64,000 nucleotides of DNA, taken from Hyphomicrobiales bacterium (GTDB taxonomy: Bacteria > Pseudomonadota > Alphaproteobacteria > Rhodospirillales > JACKKN01). Location of the stretch: positions 372,001 through 436,000 of the forward strand of contig JACKKN010000002.1 of assembly GCA_024236415.1 (NCBI GenBank), written 5' to 3'. Shown in pieces: positions 15,211 through 23,819 of this stretch (its first letter is position 1; every line of letters begins with the position of its first letter). The position numbers and the translations under genes were made by a program. Under the pieces are notes generated by a model. That model was given only the letters and a program-made list of their open reading frames with translations. It did not search any database and was not told the origin of the DNA.

Positions 15211-16020
15211 CTACCCCTCGATGCCGTAGCCCCGGGCCCAGGCCAGGCCGGCCCGGGTGTCGCCCCGGGGCCGGTATTCGGCGCCGCACCAGCCGCCGTA
15301 GCCCAGGGCGTCCAGGCGCGCCAGCAGGACGTGGATGTCCAGCTCGCTGTCGTCGGGCTCGTTGCGGTCGGGCACGCCCGAGAACTGCACGTGGCCGATC
15401 ATGTCCAGGCGCGCCGCCAGGGTCCGGGTCAGGTCCCCCTCCATGATCTGCATGTGGTAAAAATCGTACTGCAGGGCCAGGTTGGGCGCGCCCACGGCGT
15501 CGATCACCCGGGCCGCCTGGGCGCTGCGGGTCAGGGCGTATCCGGGCATGTCGCGGGTGTTCAGCGGCTCGATCATCAGGGTCACGCCGCGCGCCGCGGC
15601 CACCGGCGCGGCCCAGGCCAGGTTGGCCACCAGGGTCGCCTCCAGGCGCGCCGGGTCGGGGCCGGGGACGGTGCCGGGGACGGTGCCGGGGTCGGCGACC
15701 CCGGACATGACGTGGACCCGGCCGCAGCCCACGGCGGCGGCGTAGTCCAGGGCCCGGTCAAGCGAGTCGCGGAAGTCGGCCTCGCGCCCCGGCAGGGCGG
15801 CGAAGCCGCGCTCGCCGGCCTCGGAATCGCCGGGCGGGGCGTTGATCAGGACCTGGGTCAGGCCGTGGTCGGCCAGGCGGCGGGCCACCTCGGACGCCGG
15901 CCAGTCGTAGGGGAACAGGCACTCCACCCCGGCGAAGCCGCAGGCCGCGGCGGCGGCGAAGCGGTCCAGGAACGGCTCCTCGGTGAACAGCAGGCTCAGG
16001 TTGGCGGCCAGGCGCGGCAT
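15211..16020 (-). CDS. hyi: Hydroxypyruvate isomerase / OtnI-type TIM-barrel isomerase
   Basis: A 269-residue xylose-isomerase-like TIM barrel. The start (MPRLAANLSLLFTEEPFLDRFAAAAACGFAGVECLFPYDW), the metal-site segment LMIEPLNTRDMPGY, the substrate loop LQYDFYHMQIMEGDL, then HVQFSGVPDRNEPD, match hydroxypyruvate isomerase. The reaction is hydroxypyruvate to tartronate semialdehyde, or 2-dehydrotetronate isomerisation in the OtnI branch. Residues about 111-123 contain a GTVPGTVPG insertion encoded by a triplicated GTGCCGGGGACG unit, probably a surface loop. It may be co-transcribed with the metallo-hydrolase upstream (16-base gap). Confidence 0.85.
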   Translation of the reverse strand: MPRLAANLSLLFTEEPFLDRFAAAAACGFAGVECLFPYDWPASEVARRLADHGLTQVLINAPPGDSEAGERGFAALPGREADFRDSLDRALDYAAAVGCGRVHVMSGVADPGTVPGTVPGPDPARLEATLVANLAWAAPVAAARGVTLMIEPLNTRDMPGYALTRSAQAARVIDAVGAPNLALQYDFYHMQIMEGDLTRTLAARLDMIGHVQFSGVPDRNEPDDSELDIHVLLARLDALGYGGWCGAEYRPRGDTRAGLAWARGYGIEG

Positions 16021-16036
16021 GGTGTCGGCGCCGCCG

Positions 16037-16669
16037 TCAGTCGGCCACGAAGGGGTTGGTGCGCCGCTCCTGGCCGAAGGTGGACATGGGTCCGTGGCCG
16101 GGAATGAACGACACGTCCTCGCCCAGGGGCCAGAGCTTGCCGCGGATGGAATTGATCAGCGTCGCATGGTCGCCGCGGGGGAAATCGGTGCGGCCGATGG
16201 AGCCCTGGAACAGGACGTCGCCGACCACCGCCAGGCGCGACGGCTGGTGGAAGAACACCACATGTCCCGGCGTGTGGCCGGGGCAGTGCAGCACGTCCAG
16301 CGTCAGGTTGCCCACGGTCACCGTGTCGCCGTCGTGCAGCCAGCGTTGCGGGGTGAAGGCCCGGGCCGGGGGAAAGCCGTACCCGGCGGCGGCGTCGGGC
16401 AACTGGTCGATCCAGAACTTGTCGTCCTCGTGCGGGCCCTCGATGGGCAGGGCCAGGCGCTCGGCCAGTTCGGCCACGCCGGCGGCGTGGTCGACGTGGC
16501 CGTGGGTGACCAGGATCTTCTCCAGGGCCACGCCCTGTCCCTCGATCCCCTGGATCAGGCGGTCCAGGTCGCCGCCCGGGTCGACGACGGCGCCCCGCAT
16601 GGTTTCCTCGCACCACAGGACCGAGCAGTTCTGCTGGAACGGCGTGACGGGCAGGATGGCGGCTTTCAT
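16037..16669 (-). CDS. MBL-fold hydrolase, glyoxalase II-like
   Basis: A compact 210-residue metallo-beta-lactamase-fold hydrolase. The metal motif is in VTHGHVDHAAG (HxHxDH), with further ligands in HCPGHTPGH, VGDVLF and FIPGHGP. The subgroup includes YcbL-like glyoxalase II enzymes, which hydrolyse S-lactoylglutathione or related thioesters. The ATG at 16669 is preferred over 16702 because GGAG lies 9 bases upstream and the family starts MKAAILPV. It lies just upstream of hyi on the same strand; a joint role in 2-oxoaldehyde or hydroxypyruvate chemistry is possible but unproven. Confidence 0.82.
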   Translation of the reverse strand: MKAAILPVTPFQQNCSVLWCEETMRGAVVDPGGDLDRLIQGIEGQGVALEKILVTHGHVDHAAGVAELAERLALPIEGPHEDDKFWIDQLPDAAAGYGFPPARAFTPQRWLHDGDTVTVGNLTLDVLHCPGHTPGHVVFFHQPSRLAVVGDVLFQGSIGRTDFPRGDHATLINSIRGKLWPLGEDVSFIPGHGPMSTFGQERRTNPFVAD

Positions 16670-16739
16670 GGGCGGCTCCGGGACGCGGGGTTTCGCGGCC
16701 ATGGCTACACCACCGCGCGGCGGAACACAACCGGGCGGT

Positions 16740-17981
16740 CTATGTGCGCCCGCAATATCGCAGCACCAGGCGCACGGACTCGGCCAGGGACGCGGTCGGC
16801 AGGTCGAAGGTGTCGGCGCGCCCGATCCAGTCCACCAGGCCGCGCACCTGGTCCTGGTCCAGGGCCGTGGAAACCACGATGCACTCGGCCAGCAGGCGGC
16901 GCAGGGCCTCGTTCTTGGCCAGGGGGCGCAGCTCGGTGGGGCCGTCGGGGTCGTACCGGGGGAAGATCACCGCCGTCGCCGGCAGGCCCTCGGCCGGCAC
17001 CGGGTCGGCGTTCACGGGCGGCGGCAGGTACTTGACAATCTTGCCGTCCATGCGCTCGTGCGCCGGCAGGCCGGCCAGGTCCGGGTACAGGGGCGCCAGC
17101 AGGTCCCAGGCCGTGTCCTTGACGCACAGGGCCAGCGGCATGGGCCGGGCGCGGAAGGTGCCGGCCTCCAGCAGGGCGATCTCGTCGGACAGGTACTGCA
17201 TCCCGGCGTGGCACAGGGCCGCGGTCAGGGTCGACTTGCCGCTGCCGGCGGCGGCCGGCAGCAGCAGGCAGCGGTCGCCGGCGCCCACCACCCCGGCGTG
17301 GAAGTCGAACAGGTAGTCGGCCCCCATCACCGCGCAGTACCACACCAGGCCCTTGACCTTGTGCGCCAGCAGGCCCATGCGCGGGCAGTCCATGGCCGCC
17401 GCGCCGTCGCGGTACAGGGCCATGGTCCCGTCGCCCAGGGCGACGACGTCGATCACCGTCTCGTCGCCGGCCGGGTCGTCCGATTCCAGGTGCGCCAGCA
17501 GGGGGTGCACGCAGGCCTCCTGGTCCGCCGCCGTGAAGCGGATGCGCACCGCCGTGCGCGCCACGCGGTAGCGGCGCTGGGCCACCACCGCCGGCTCCCG
17601 GTGCGGCGGCACCGAGTCCGGGTCGAAGCGCGACCGGCGGGCCGGCGGATCGGCGGCCGCCGGCGCCGTCCCCGCCAGCAGGCCGAGCCCGGTCCAGGAC
17701 GCCAGGGCCTGGTCCACGTGGTCCCGGGCCTCGGCCCCGGTGCAGGCGAAGGTTTCGGCATAGGCCCGGGCGATGGCGTCCGGCGCCAGCCCCTCCTCCA
17801 TCTGGCACCAGATGTAGGTGGCCGAGGTGTTGAAGGCGAAGATGTCCTGGCTGGCCTGCGAGAACACCACCCCGGCGTCGTCCAGGATGTGCAGGGCGCA
17901 GCCCGGCGCCGGCCGCGGCGGCGCCGCGGCCGTGTCGGTGCCGGGGGAACCGGCCACGGGGGTATCCGCCCGCCCGCTCAC
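16740..17981 (-). CDS. PqqD-HprK fusion: HPr-kinase-related P-loop protein
   Basis: This 413-residue protein has an N-terminal PqqD-like domain (about 30-105, with FSQASQDIFAFNTSATYIW). PqqD folds are peptide-binding chaperone modules. A central beta-rich region follows, then an HPr-kinase-like domain (about 220-400). The kinase core is visible as FHAGVV, Walker A AAAGSGKST (243-251), and HAGMQYLSDEIALL, equivalent to the HprK lVaDD segment. No HPr or PTS protein is nearby, so it probably phosphorylates another target. The GTG start overlaps the stop of the upstream secreted-protein gene (GTGA), so the two are translationally coupled. It resembles HprK-related systems described with separate PqqD chaperones, here fused in one chain. 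Confidence 0.75.
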   Translation of the reverse strand: MSGRADTPVAGSPGTDTAAAPPRPAPGCALHILDDAGVVFSQASQDIFAFNTSATYIWCQMEEGLAPDAIARAYAETFACTGAEARDHVDQALASWTGLGLLAGTAPAAADPPARRSRFDPDSVPPHREPAVVAQRRYRVARTAVRIRFTAADQEACVHPLLAHLESDDPAGDETVIDVVALGDGTMALYRDGAAAMDCPRMGLLAHKVKGLVWYCAVMGADYLFDFHAGVVGAGDRCLLLPAAAGSGKSTLTAALCHAGMQYLSDEIALLEAGTFRARPMPLALCVKDTAWDLLAPLYPDLAGLPAHERMDGKIVKYLPPPVNADPVPAEGLPATAVIFPRYDPDGPTELRPLAKNEALRRLLAECIVVSTALDQDQVRGLVDWIGRADTFDLPTASLAESVRLVLRYCGRT

Positions 17982-19243
17982 GGCCGCGCCGGCACCAGGC
18001 CGTGGCGGCGCAGCTTGCCCATGGCCGACATGCAGTGCTGGGTGATGTCGATGCGCACGTAGATCTGGCTCCAGCCGGCCAGGAAGGCGCCGGCGTTGTC
18101 GGCCAGGCGCGGCGCCTCCAGGCGCACGTCGCCGGCCAGGTCCAGGACCCGCGTGCCGTCGGGGATCTGCAGCGACAGGTTCTTGGCCATCTCGGTGCCG
18201 ACCCGCTTGGCCAACCGCTCCACCAGCCGCGCGTCGGCGGACTTGCCGTCGCGCAGGGTCGCCAGGGCCGAGCCCAGGCCCTCGATCAGGCCGCAGGAGT
18301 TGTAGTTCTCGTAGACCTTCTCTGCCTGGCTGGCCAGGGCCCAACGGGCCTGGTCGGCGGAGAAGTCCACGAACCGGGGGTCGCCGGTGGCGGCGCGGCG
18401 CAGGTTGGCGGTGATGGCGCCCCAGTGGAAGAAGCCGTTCGCGGGGTCGGCGGTGTAGGTCGCGATCACATAGTCGTCCAGGTCCGCCAGCCGCGCCTCG
18501 AACGCCTTGTCGCCGGGGTACTCGGCGGCATAGGTGGCGAAGGCCAGCCAGGTCTCGCCGTTGGCGTAGGCGGACTCGAACAGGTCGTTGGGGTTCTCGC
18601 GGATGCCGGCGCCGGGCAGGTGCAGCATTTCCAGGCCGCGGCGCCAGGCCAGCCGCGCGCTGGCGAAACCGTCGTCGCCGCTGGCCTTGGCGTAGTTGAT
18701 CTCGGCCAGCAGGGCCAGGGCGGTGATCCCGGCCCAGGCGGTCTCGTGGCGGCCGTCGGGACTCAGCAGCAGCCCCTCGCCGCGCGGCAGGTACAGCAGC
18801 CCGGCACTGCGCAGGGCCGAGCGCAGCTTGAACTGGGCGAACGGCAGGCGGTGCAGGCGCAGGGCCTCCACCGCCGTCTGCAGCCCGCCCTTGCCGACCG
18901 GCACCGACAGGCGCACGAAGGCTTCCAGCAGGCGCTTCAGGGGCGCGCGCAGGGACTCGTCCCGGCTGTCCCGGTAGTACTCGGCCAGGCCGAAGGCGCT
19001 GCCGGCCTGGCGCGCCAGGTTGGCCTCGGAAATCTCCTTCATGTCCTCGCCCTTGTCGGCCAGGAAATCGAAGTCATAGCGCAGCAGCCCCGACGGCAGT
19101 TGCAGGCTGATCTGGTGCAGGGCCGCCCGGGCCAGGGCGTCGTCATAGCTGTCCGGGGCGGCGGCGGCCGGGGCCGTGGCCGCCAGCAGCAGGGCCAGGG
19201 CGCCGGCGCCGGTGCCGGCGGCGGTGGGATGCGGGAAAGACAA
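17978..19243 (-). CDS. Secreted alpha-helical protein coupled to the HprK-like kinase
   Basis: A 421-residue exported protein. A signal peptide (ALALLLAATAPAAAA) is followed by repeated helix pairs with many Leu/Ala/Tyr, for example RLPFAQFKLRSALRSAGLLYLPRGEGLL, HETAWAGITALALLAEINYA and NGFFHWGAITANLRRA. This pattern suggests an alpha/alpha toroid as in glycan epimerases and lyases, but I cannot assign a family. The start is a TTG at 19243 supported by GGAGGAGCCGCC immediately upstream and by the signal peptide. It ends in the coupled GTGA start of the HprK-like gene. An 18-bp palindrome lies 112 bp upstream. Confidence 0.65.
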   Translation of the reverse strand: MSFPHPTAAGTGAGALALLLAATAPAAAAPDSYDDALARAALHQISLQLPSGLLRYDFDFLADKGEDMKEISEANLARQAGSAFGLAEYYRDSRDESLRAPLKRLLEAFVRLSVPVGKGGLQTAVEALRLHRLPFAQFKLRSALRSAGLLYLPRGEGLLLSPDGRHETAWAGITALALLAEINYAKASGDDGFASARLAWRRGLEMLHLPGAGIRENPNDLFESAYANGETWLAFATYAAEYPGDKAFEARLADLDDYVIATYTADPANGFFHWGAITANLRRAATGDPRFVDFSADQARWALASQAEKVYENYNSCGLIEGLGSALATLRDGKSADARLVERLAKRVGTEMAKNLSLQIPDGTRVLDLAGDVRLEAPRLADNAGAFLAGWSQIYVRIDITQHCMSAMGKLRRHGLVPARP

Positions 19244-19354
19244 GGCGGCTCCTCCGTCCGTGCGCGGCGGTCGTGACGAAGCGTCGGACCAACCCGAATC
19301 GAAGTCAACCCCGCGGCGGCGCGGTGGCGGGCGAACCCGACGCGCGGACCCGCA

Positions 19355-19372
19355 ATCTGCAAATTTGCAGAT
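19355..19372. promoter_or_regulatory. 18-bp perfect palindrome, probable operator
   Basis: ATCTGCAAATTTGCAGAT is a perfect palindrome at the edge of a short AT-rich stretch (19351-19400) between the secreted-protein gene (minus) and the isochorismatase gene (plus). In this GC-rich genome such a sequence is unlikely by chance. TTCAATAAAAAGTATTTTCG follows and may be part of a promoter. It is a good candidate for a dimeric repressor site controlling one or both genes. Confidence 0.6.
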
Positions 19373-19520
19373 ATATTTTTCAATAAAAAGTATTTTCGCA
19401 GACACACGAACGCGCCACCATGCCAGCGGGGCTCGAATCACCGGGCCGGCGCGGGGCGAAAGGTTGTCCCGCACCGGCGCTGGCGGCCCCGTGCCACGCC
19501 ACATCCCCGGAGACCCCGCC

Positions 19521-20120
19521 ATGACCGCACCCCAGACCCTGTTGGCCCTGTCCGGCGCCGACACCACCCCCGGCCGCCTGTCGCGCGCCGCCGTCGTGCT
19601 GATCGACTGCCAGATGGAATACCTGGACGGGGCCCTGCCCCTGGCCGGCATCGACGGCGCCCTGGCCGAGGTGGGCCGCCTGCTGGCCCGGGCCCGGAAC
19701 GCCGGCGCGCCGGTGATCCACGTCGCCCACCGCGGCGGCGCCGGCGGCCCCTTCGACCGTGCCGCGCCGCGCGGCCAACTGGCCCCGGCGGCGGCCGCGG
19801 CCGACGGCGAACCGGTGGTCGAGAAGGGCCTGCCCAACGCCTTCGCCGGCACCAACCTGGCCGGCGTGCTGGAAGGCACCGGCCGGCGCGAGATTGTCGT
19901 CGCCGGCTTCATGACCCACATGTGCGTCAGCTCCACGGTGCGCGCGGCCCTGGACCTGGGCTACCGCACCACGGTGGTGGCCGGCGCCACGGCGACCCGC
20001 GACCTGCCCGACGGCAACGGCGGGGTGGTGGCGGCGGCGGACCTGCAGCGGGCCAGCCTGGCCGCCCTGGCCGACCGCTTCGCCGTGATCGCCGCTACCG
20101 CCGCCGACCTGCCGGACTGA
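19521..20120 (+). CDS. Isochorismatase-family cysteine hydrolase
   Basis: A 199-residue protein with the catalytic triad of the family: Asp29 (VLIDCQMEY), Lys102 (VVEKGLPNAF) and Cys135 (GFMTHMCVSSTVR), the last following the usual cis-peptide. Members hydrolyse amides such as nicotinamide, ureidoacrylate or N-carbamoyl compounds, or isochorismate. Specificity is not readable. The ATG at 19521 has AGA-type bases upstream and starts the family homology. It is divergent from the secreted-protein/HprK-like pair across a shared regulatory region. Confidence 0.85.
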   Translation: MTAPQTLLALSGADTTPGRLSRAAVVLIDCQMEYLDGALPLAGIDGALAEVGRLLARARNAGAPVIHVAHRGGAGGPFDRAAPRGQLAPAAAAADGEPVVEKGLPNAFAGTNLAGVLEGTGRREIVVAGFMTHMCVSSTVRAALDLGYRTTVVAGATATRDLPDGNGGVVAAADLQRASLAALADRFAVIAATAADLPD

Positions 20121-20129
20121 GCGGCGCCG

Positions 20130-20867
20130 CTACAGCACCTTCCAGATGATGACCACGGCCGAGCAGGCGCAGACCAGCAGCACCAGGGGCCGGAAGCGGC
20201 GGTCGACGAAGCCGGTCAGGAACTTGGACACCCAGCTTCCCAGCAGGAAGGCCGGCGCCAGGCTGATGGCCAGCCACAGGTCCTCGGCCTCGACCTGGCC
20301 CCAGGCCAGCAGCGCCAGGACCGAGACCAGGGCGCCCAGGGCGAAGAACACGTTCAGCGTCGCCCGCACCCGGGGCCCGGGGCTGTTCTGGTAGACGATG
20401 CCCATGGGCGGCGCGCCGACCGAGGTGATGGTGCCCATGAAGCCCGACACGAAGCCGCCGGTCAGCAGCGCGCCGCGGGTCGGCTGCACCTTCCACGAGG
20501 TCACGCTCAGCACCACCGCCAGCAGGATCAGCCCGGCGAACAGCAGCGAGAAGGCGGCGCTGTCGGCCAGCACGGCAACGAGCTGCCCGGCCACCAGGGC
20601 CCCGGTGACGCGCCCCGCCAGGGCGACGCCCAGGTCGCCCCGGGCCACGTCGCGGCGGTCGCGCACGGCGCCGAACAGGGCCACGGTCATGCCCATCAGC
20701 AGCACCGCCACGGGCACGAAGCGCGGATCGATCAGCAGCAGCAGCGGCGCCGCCACCTGGCCGAAGCCCATGCCGGTGGTGTTCTGCACGATGGCCGCCG
20801 CGAACACGGTGGCGGCGGCAAGGGCGAAGATCAGCGTGCCGCCCTCGCCGAACGGCCAATGGGGCAT
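20130..20867 (-). CDS. TSUP (TauE/SafE) family membrane exporter
   Basis: A 245-residue protein with seven to eight membrane helices and the duplicated TSUP layout. Features include QNTTGMGFGQVAAPLLLLIDPRF in the first half and GGFVSGFMGTITSVGAPPMGIVYQ in the second. Family members export sulfite, sulfoacetate or other small organic anions across the inner membrane. It lies 19 bases after the TRAP large-subunit stop and may belong to that operon. With the ThDP enzyme and oxidase further upstream this could be a sulfonate route, but the evidence is only contextual. Confidence 0.85.
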   Translation of the reverse strand: MPHWPFGEGGTLIFALAAATVFAAAIVQNTTGMGFGQVAAPLLLLIDPRFVPVAVLLMGMTVALFGAVRDRRDVARGDLGVALAGRVTGALVAGQLVAVLADSAAFSLLFAGLILLAVVLSVTSWKVQPTRGALLTGGFVSGFMGTITSVGAPPMGIVYQNSPGPRVRATLNVFFALGALVSVLALLAWGQVEAEDLWLAISLAPAFLLGSWVSKFLTGFVDRRFRPLVLLVCACSAVVIIWKVL

Positions 20868-20886
20868 GGGTTTCGTTGTCCTCTGT

Positions 20887-22200
20887 CTAGCCGCCCGGCG
20901 TCTGGCGCATGTGGTCGGGCAGGTAGGTGGCGAGGTCGGGGAACCAGATCAGCACGAACACCATCAGCACCATGATCAGGAACATGGGGATGGCGGCCCT
21001 GGCGATGTAGCCCATCTCGTGGTGGGTCATGCCCTGCAGCACGAACAGGTTGAAGCCGATGGGCGGCGTGATCTGCGCCATCTCGACCACCACCACGATG
21101 AAGATGCCGAACCAGATCACGTCGATGCCGGCCTGGCGGATCATCGGCTCGACCACCGCCATGGTCAGCACCACCGACGAGATGCCGTCCAGGAAGCAGC
21201 CGATGACGATGTAGAAGATCAGCAGCACCATCAACAGCTGGAACCGGCTGAGGTCCATCTCGGCGATCAGCTCGGCCAGGGCCTTGGGCAGGCCGGTGAA
21301 GCCCATGGACAGGGACAGGAACGCCGCCCCGGCCAGGATCAGGGCGATCATGGCCGAGGTCCGGGTCGCCCCCATCAGGCTTTCGGTGAAGGTGCCCCAG
21401 GTCAGGGACCTCTGGCTGGCCGCCAGGATCAGCGAGCCGATGACGCCGAAGGCCGCGGCCTCGGTCGCCGTGGCGATGCCCAGGTACATGGACCCGATCA
21501 CCACCGTGATCAGCAGGATCACCGGGATCAGGAAGCGCGAGTTGGCGACCTTCTGGGCGAAGGTCATCTGCGGCTCGGGGTTGGGCTTGTACTTGCGCGA
21601 GGTCTTGGAATAGATGGCCACATAGCCCATGAACAGGGCCGCCAGAACCAGCCCCGGCAGGATGCCGGCCATGAACAGGCGCGAGATCGACTCGTTGATG
21701 GTCACGCCATAGACGATCAGGGTCAGGGACGGCGGGATCATCAGCCCCAGGGTGGCGGCCCCGGCCAGGGTGCCGATGACCATGTTTTCGGGGTAGTCGC
21801 GGCGGCGCAGCTCGGGGATCGACATCTTGCCCACCGTGGTCAGGGTCGCCGCCGACGAGCCCGACACGGCGGCGAACACGGTGCAGCCGACGATGTTGGT
21901 GTGCAGCAGCCCGCCCGGCATGCGCGCCAGCCAGGGCGACAGGCCACGGAACATGTCCTCGGACAGGCGGGTGCGGTACAGGATCTCGCCCATCCAGATG
22001 AACATGGGCAGGGCGGTCAGCGTCCACGACGACGAGGCGCTCCAGATCGTGGTGATCATGGTGTCGCCCACCGGGCGCGAGGTGAACATCTCCATGCCCA
22101 CGAAGGCCACACCCAGCAGCGCCAGCCCGACCCACACGCCGGTGCCCAGCAGCAGGAACAGGATGAACAGGAAGATGGCGATCAGTTCAATTTCGTTCAT
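20887..22200 (-). CDS. dctM: TRAP transporter large permease subunit (DctM type)
   Basis: A 437-residue protein with about 12 membrane helices, the TRAP large subunit that carries substrate with Na+ in concert with a periplasmic binding protein. It has the family motifs PIGFNLFVLQGM and MAQITPPIGFN near the C-terminus and SGSSAATLTTVGKMSIPE in the first half. The ATG at 22200 starts a typical hydrophobic N-terminus (MNEIELIAIFLFILFLLLG). It lies 8 bases after the small-subunit gene; transcription order is P, Q, M. Confidence 0.93.
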   Translation of the reverse strand: MNEIELIAIFLFILFLLLGTGVWVGLALLGVAFVGMEMFTSRPVGDTMITTIWSASSSWTLTALPMFIWMGEILYRTRLSEDMFRGLSPWLARMPGGLLHTNIVGCTVFAAVSGSSAATLTTVGKMSIPELRRRDYPENMVIGTLAGAATLGLMIPPSLTLIVYGVTINESISRLFMAGILPGLVLAALFMGYVAIYSKTSRKYKPNPEPQMTFAQKVANSRFLIPVILLITVVIGSMYLGIATATEAAAFGVIGSLILAASQRSLTWGTFTESLMGATRTSAMIALILAGAAFLSLSMGFTGLPKALAELIAEMDLSRFQLLMVLLIFYIVIGCFLDGISSVVLTMAVVEPMIRQAGIDVIWFGIFIVVVVEMAQITPPIGFNLFVLQGMTHHEMGYIARAAIPMFLIMVLMVFVLIWFPDLATYLPDHMRQTPGG

Positions 22201-22208
22201 GGCGCCGG

Positions 22209-22745
22209 CTACTCCCCGTGGCTCTGTTCGACCACTTCGGCGACGATGCGGTGGTCGCCCGAAATCAGGACGTGGATCAGGTGGTCGGTCAGGGCGATGG
22301 CCAGCACCACGCTGCCGGCGACCATGCCCGACTGGGGAATCCACAGCGGCGTGGCGTCCTGGCCCTGGCTGATGTCGTTGAACTTCCACGACCAGTAGGT
22401 GGCCTTGGTGGCGTAGTAGACCAGGTACCAGCCCAGGCCCGTGGCGATGGCGAAGCACCACACCTCGAGGGCCCGGCGGAAGCCCGGGCGCACGGCGTTC
22501 AGCAGCATGCTGACCCGGATGTGGGCGCCGCGGTTCAGGGCGTGGGCGAAGGCGAAGAACGACGCCGCGGCCATGCAGTACCCGGCATAGTCGGGGGCGC
22601 CGGGGAAGACCTCGCCGGTCCAGCGGGCGACCATCTGCAGGACGATCAGCACCAGGATGGCGATCAGGAACAGCGCCGCGACGACGCCGCAGGCGAAATA
22701 GAGTCCGTCCAGGAAACTCCGGAACGACAGTGCGATCTTGCGCAT
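22209..22745 (-). CDS. dctQ: TRAP transporter small permease subunit (DctQ type)
   Basis: A 178-residue protein with four membrane helices (about 15-38, 50-70, 90-112 and 132-155 of the chain). The family-typical segment VLQMVARWTGEVFPGAPDYAGYCMAAASFFAFAHAL lies at helices 1-2 and NRGAHIRVSML follows. It supports the DctM subunit in the inner membrane. The ATG at 22745 is chosen because a basic MRKIALSF start fits the family. Between it and the binding-protein gene lies a strong hairpin with a T-run. Confidence 0.9.
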   Translation of the reverse strand: MRKIALSFRSFLDGLYFACGVVAALFLIAILVLIVLQMVARWTGEVFPGAPDYAGYCMAAASFFAFAHALNRGAHIRVSMLLNAVRPGFRRALEVWCFAIATGLGWYLVYYATKATYWSWKFNDISQGQDATPLWIPQSGMVAGSVVLAIALTDHLIHVLISGDHRIVAEVVEQSHGE

Positions 22746-22795
22746 GGCCGACCCCCGTTGGCTAGGCGGTGCCCCCCCGGGCATGTGGTCCGTGA

Positions 22796-22825
22796 AAAAG
22801 GGGGGCCGGGACCGGCCCCCCTTTT
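22796..22825 (-). terminator. Intrinsic-terminator-like hairpin between dctP and dctQ
   Basis: A perfect 14-bp stem, AAAAGGGGGGCCGG (22796-22809) with CCGGCCCCCCTTTT (22812-22825), has a 2-base loop and is followed by TTTTT on the minus strand, the direction of transcription. It sits 14 bases beyond the dctP stop. This is the form of a rho-independent terminator and would let the binding protein be made in excess over the permease. Confidence 0.75.
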
Positions 22826-22838
22826 CCGGGCGCGACGG

Positions 22839-23819
22839 TTAGTTCATCTTCTTGTAGGCGTCGATGATGGCCTTGCCCTCGGCACCGGCCTTGTCCAGCC
22901 ATTCCTTGGTCATGATCTCGCCGAACGCCTTCAGTTCGTCCTTGAGCTGGGCGCTGGGCTTGGTCACGGTCATGCCGCCGGCGCGCAGCCCGTTCAGGGT
23001 GAACTGGGTGTACTCGATGGCCCGCCAGGTGCCGGCGTATTCGGCCAGTTCGCCGCAGCCCGTCAGCACGCCCTTCTTGGCCGCGTCCAGGCCGTCCCAC
23101 ACGTCCTTGTTGACCATGATGTAGTTGCGCGGCAGCCAGGCGTCGACCTCGTAGAAGTGGGTCAGGCTCTCCCACACCTTGCGGTCATAGCCGGTGGCGC
23201 CGGACGAGATCATGGACTCGGCCACGCCGGTGGCGAAGGCCTGCGAGATCTCGGCCGCCTCGATGGTCACCGGCAGCATGCCGGCCAGCTCGGCCAGGCG
23301 GGCGGTGGCGTTGTTGTAGGAGCGGAACTTGATGCCCTTCATGTCGGCCACCGAGTTCACGGCCTTCTTGAAGTACAGGCCCTGGGGCGGCCACGGCACC
23401 GAGTACAGCAGCACCAGGTTCTGGCTGGCCAGCAGCTTGGTCATGGCCGGCTTGGCCGCCTTCCACAGCTTGGCCGCGTCGTCGAACGAGGTGGCCAGGA
23501 ACGGGATCGAGTCGACGCCGAAGATGGCGTTCTCGTTCTGGTGGCCGGACAGCAGCCGCTCGCCGATGGGCGCCTGGCCGGTCTGCACGGCGCGCTTGAT
23601 GTCGGCGCCCTTGAACAGCGAGCCCGACGGGTGGGTGACGATCTCGATGGCGCCGCCGGTGCCCTTGGTCACGCACTTGCCGAACTCGGCGCCGGTGGCC
23701 GAGTGGAAGTTGGTGGCCGAATAGGCCATGGGCATGTCCCACTTCTCGGCCGCCGCCAGGCCGGCGGACAGGGCCAGGCTCACGGCGCTGCCCAGGATGA
23801 TGGTCGCAAAACGTTTCAT
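22839..23819 (-). CDS. dctP: TRAP transporter substrate-binding protein (DctP type)
   Basis: A 326-residue periplasmic solute receptor. It has a signal peptide (MKRFATIILGSAVSLALSAG, cleavage near AAA-EKW) and the DctP fold. GIKFRSYNNATARLAELAGM has the Arg that usually binds the substrate carboxylate, and YEVDAWLPRNYIMVNKDVWDGL follows. The ligand is probably an organic acid, amino acid or related anion. Divergent catabolic genes upstream (enolase-superfamily, DadA-like, ThDP) are on the same strand, so its ligand may be their substrate. Confidence 0.92.
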   Translation of the reverse strand: MKRFATIILGSAVSLALSAGLAAAEKWDMPMAYSATNFHSATGAEFGKCVTKGTGGAIEIVTHPSGSLFKGADIKRAVQTGQAPIGERLLSGHQNENAIFGVDSIPFLATSFDDAAKLWKAAKPAMTKLLASQNLVLLYSVPWPPQGLYFKKAVNSVADMKGIKFRSYNNATARLAELAGMLPVTIEAAEISQAFATGVAESMISSGATGYDRKVWESLTHFYEVDAWLPRNYIMVNKDVWDGLDAAKKGVLTGCGELAEYAGTWRAIEYTQFTLNGLRAGGMTVTKPSAQLKDELKAFGEIMTKEWLDKAGAEGKAIIDAYKKMN

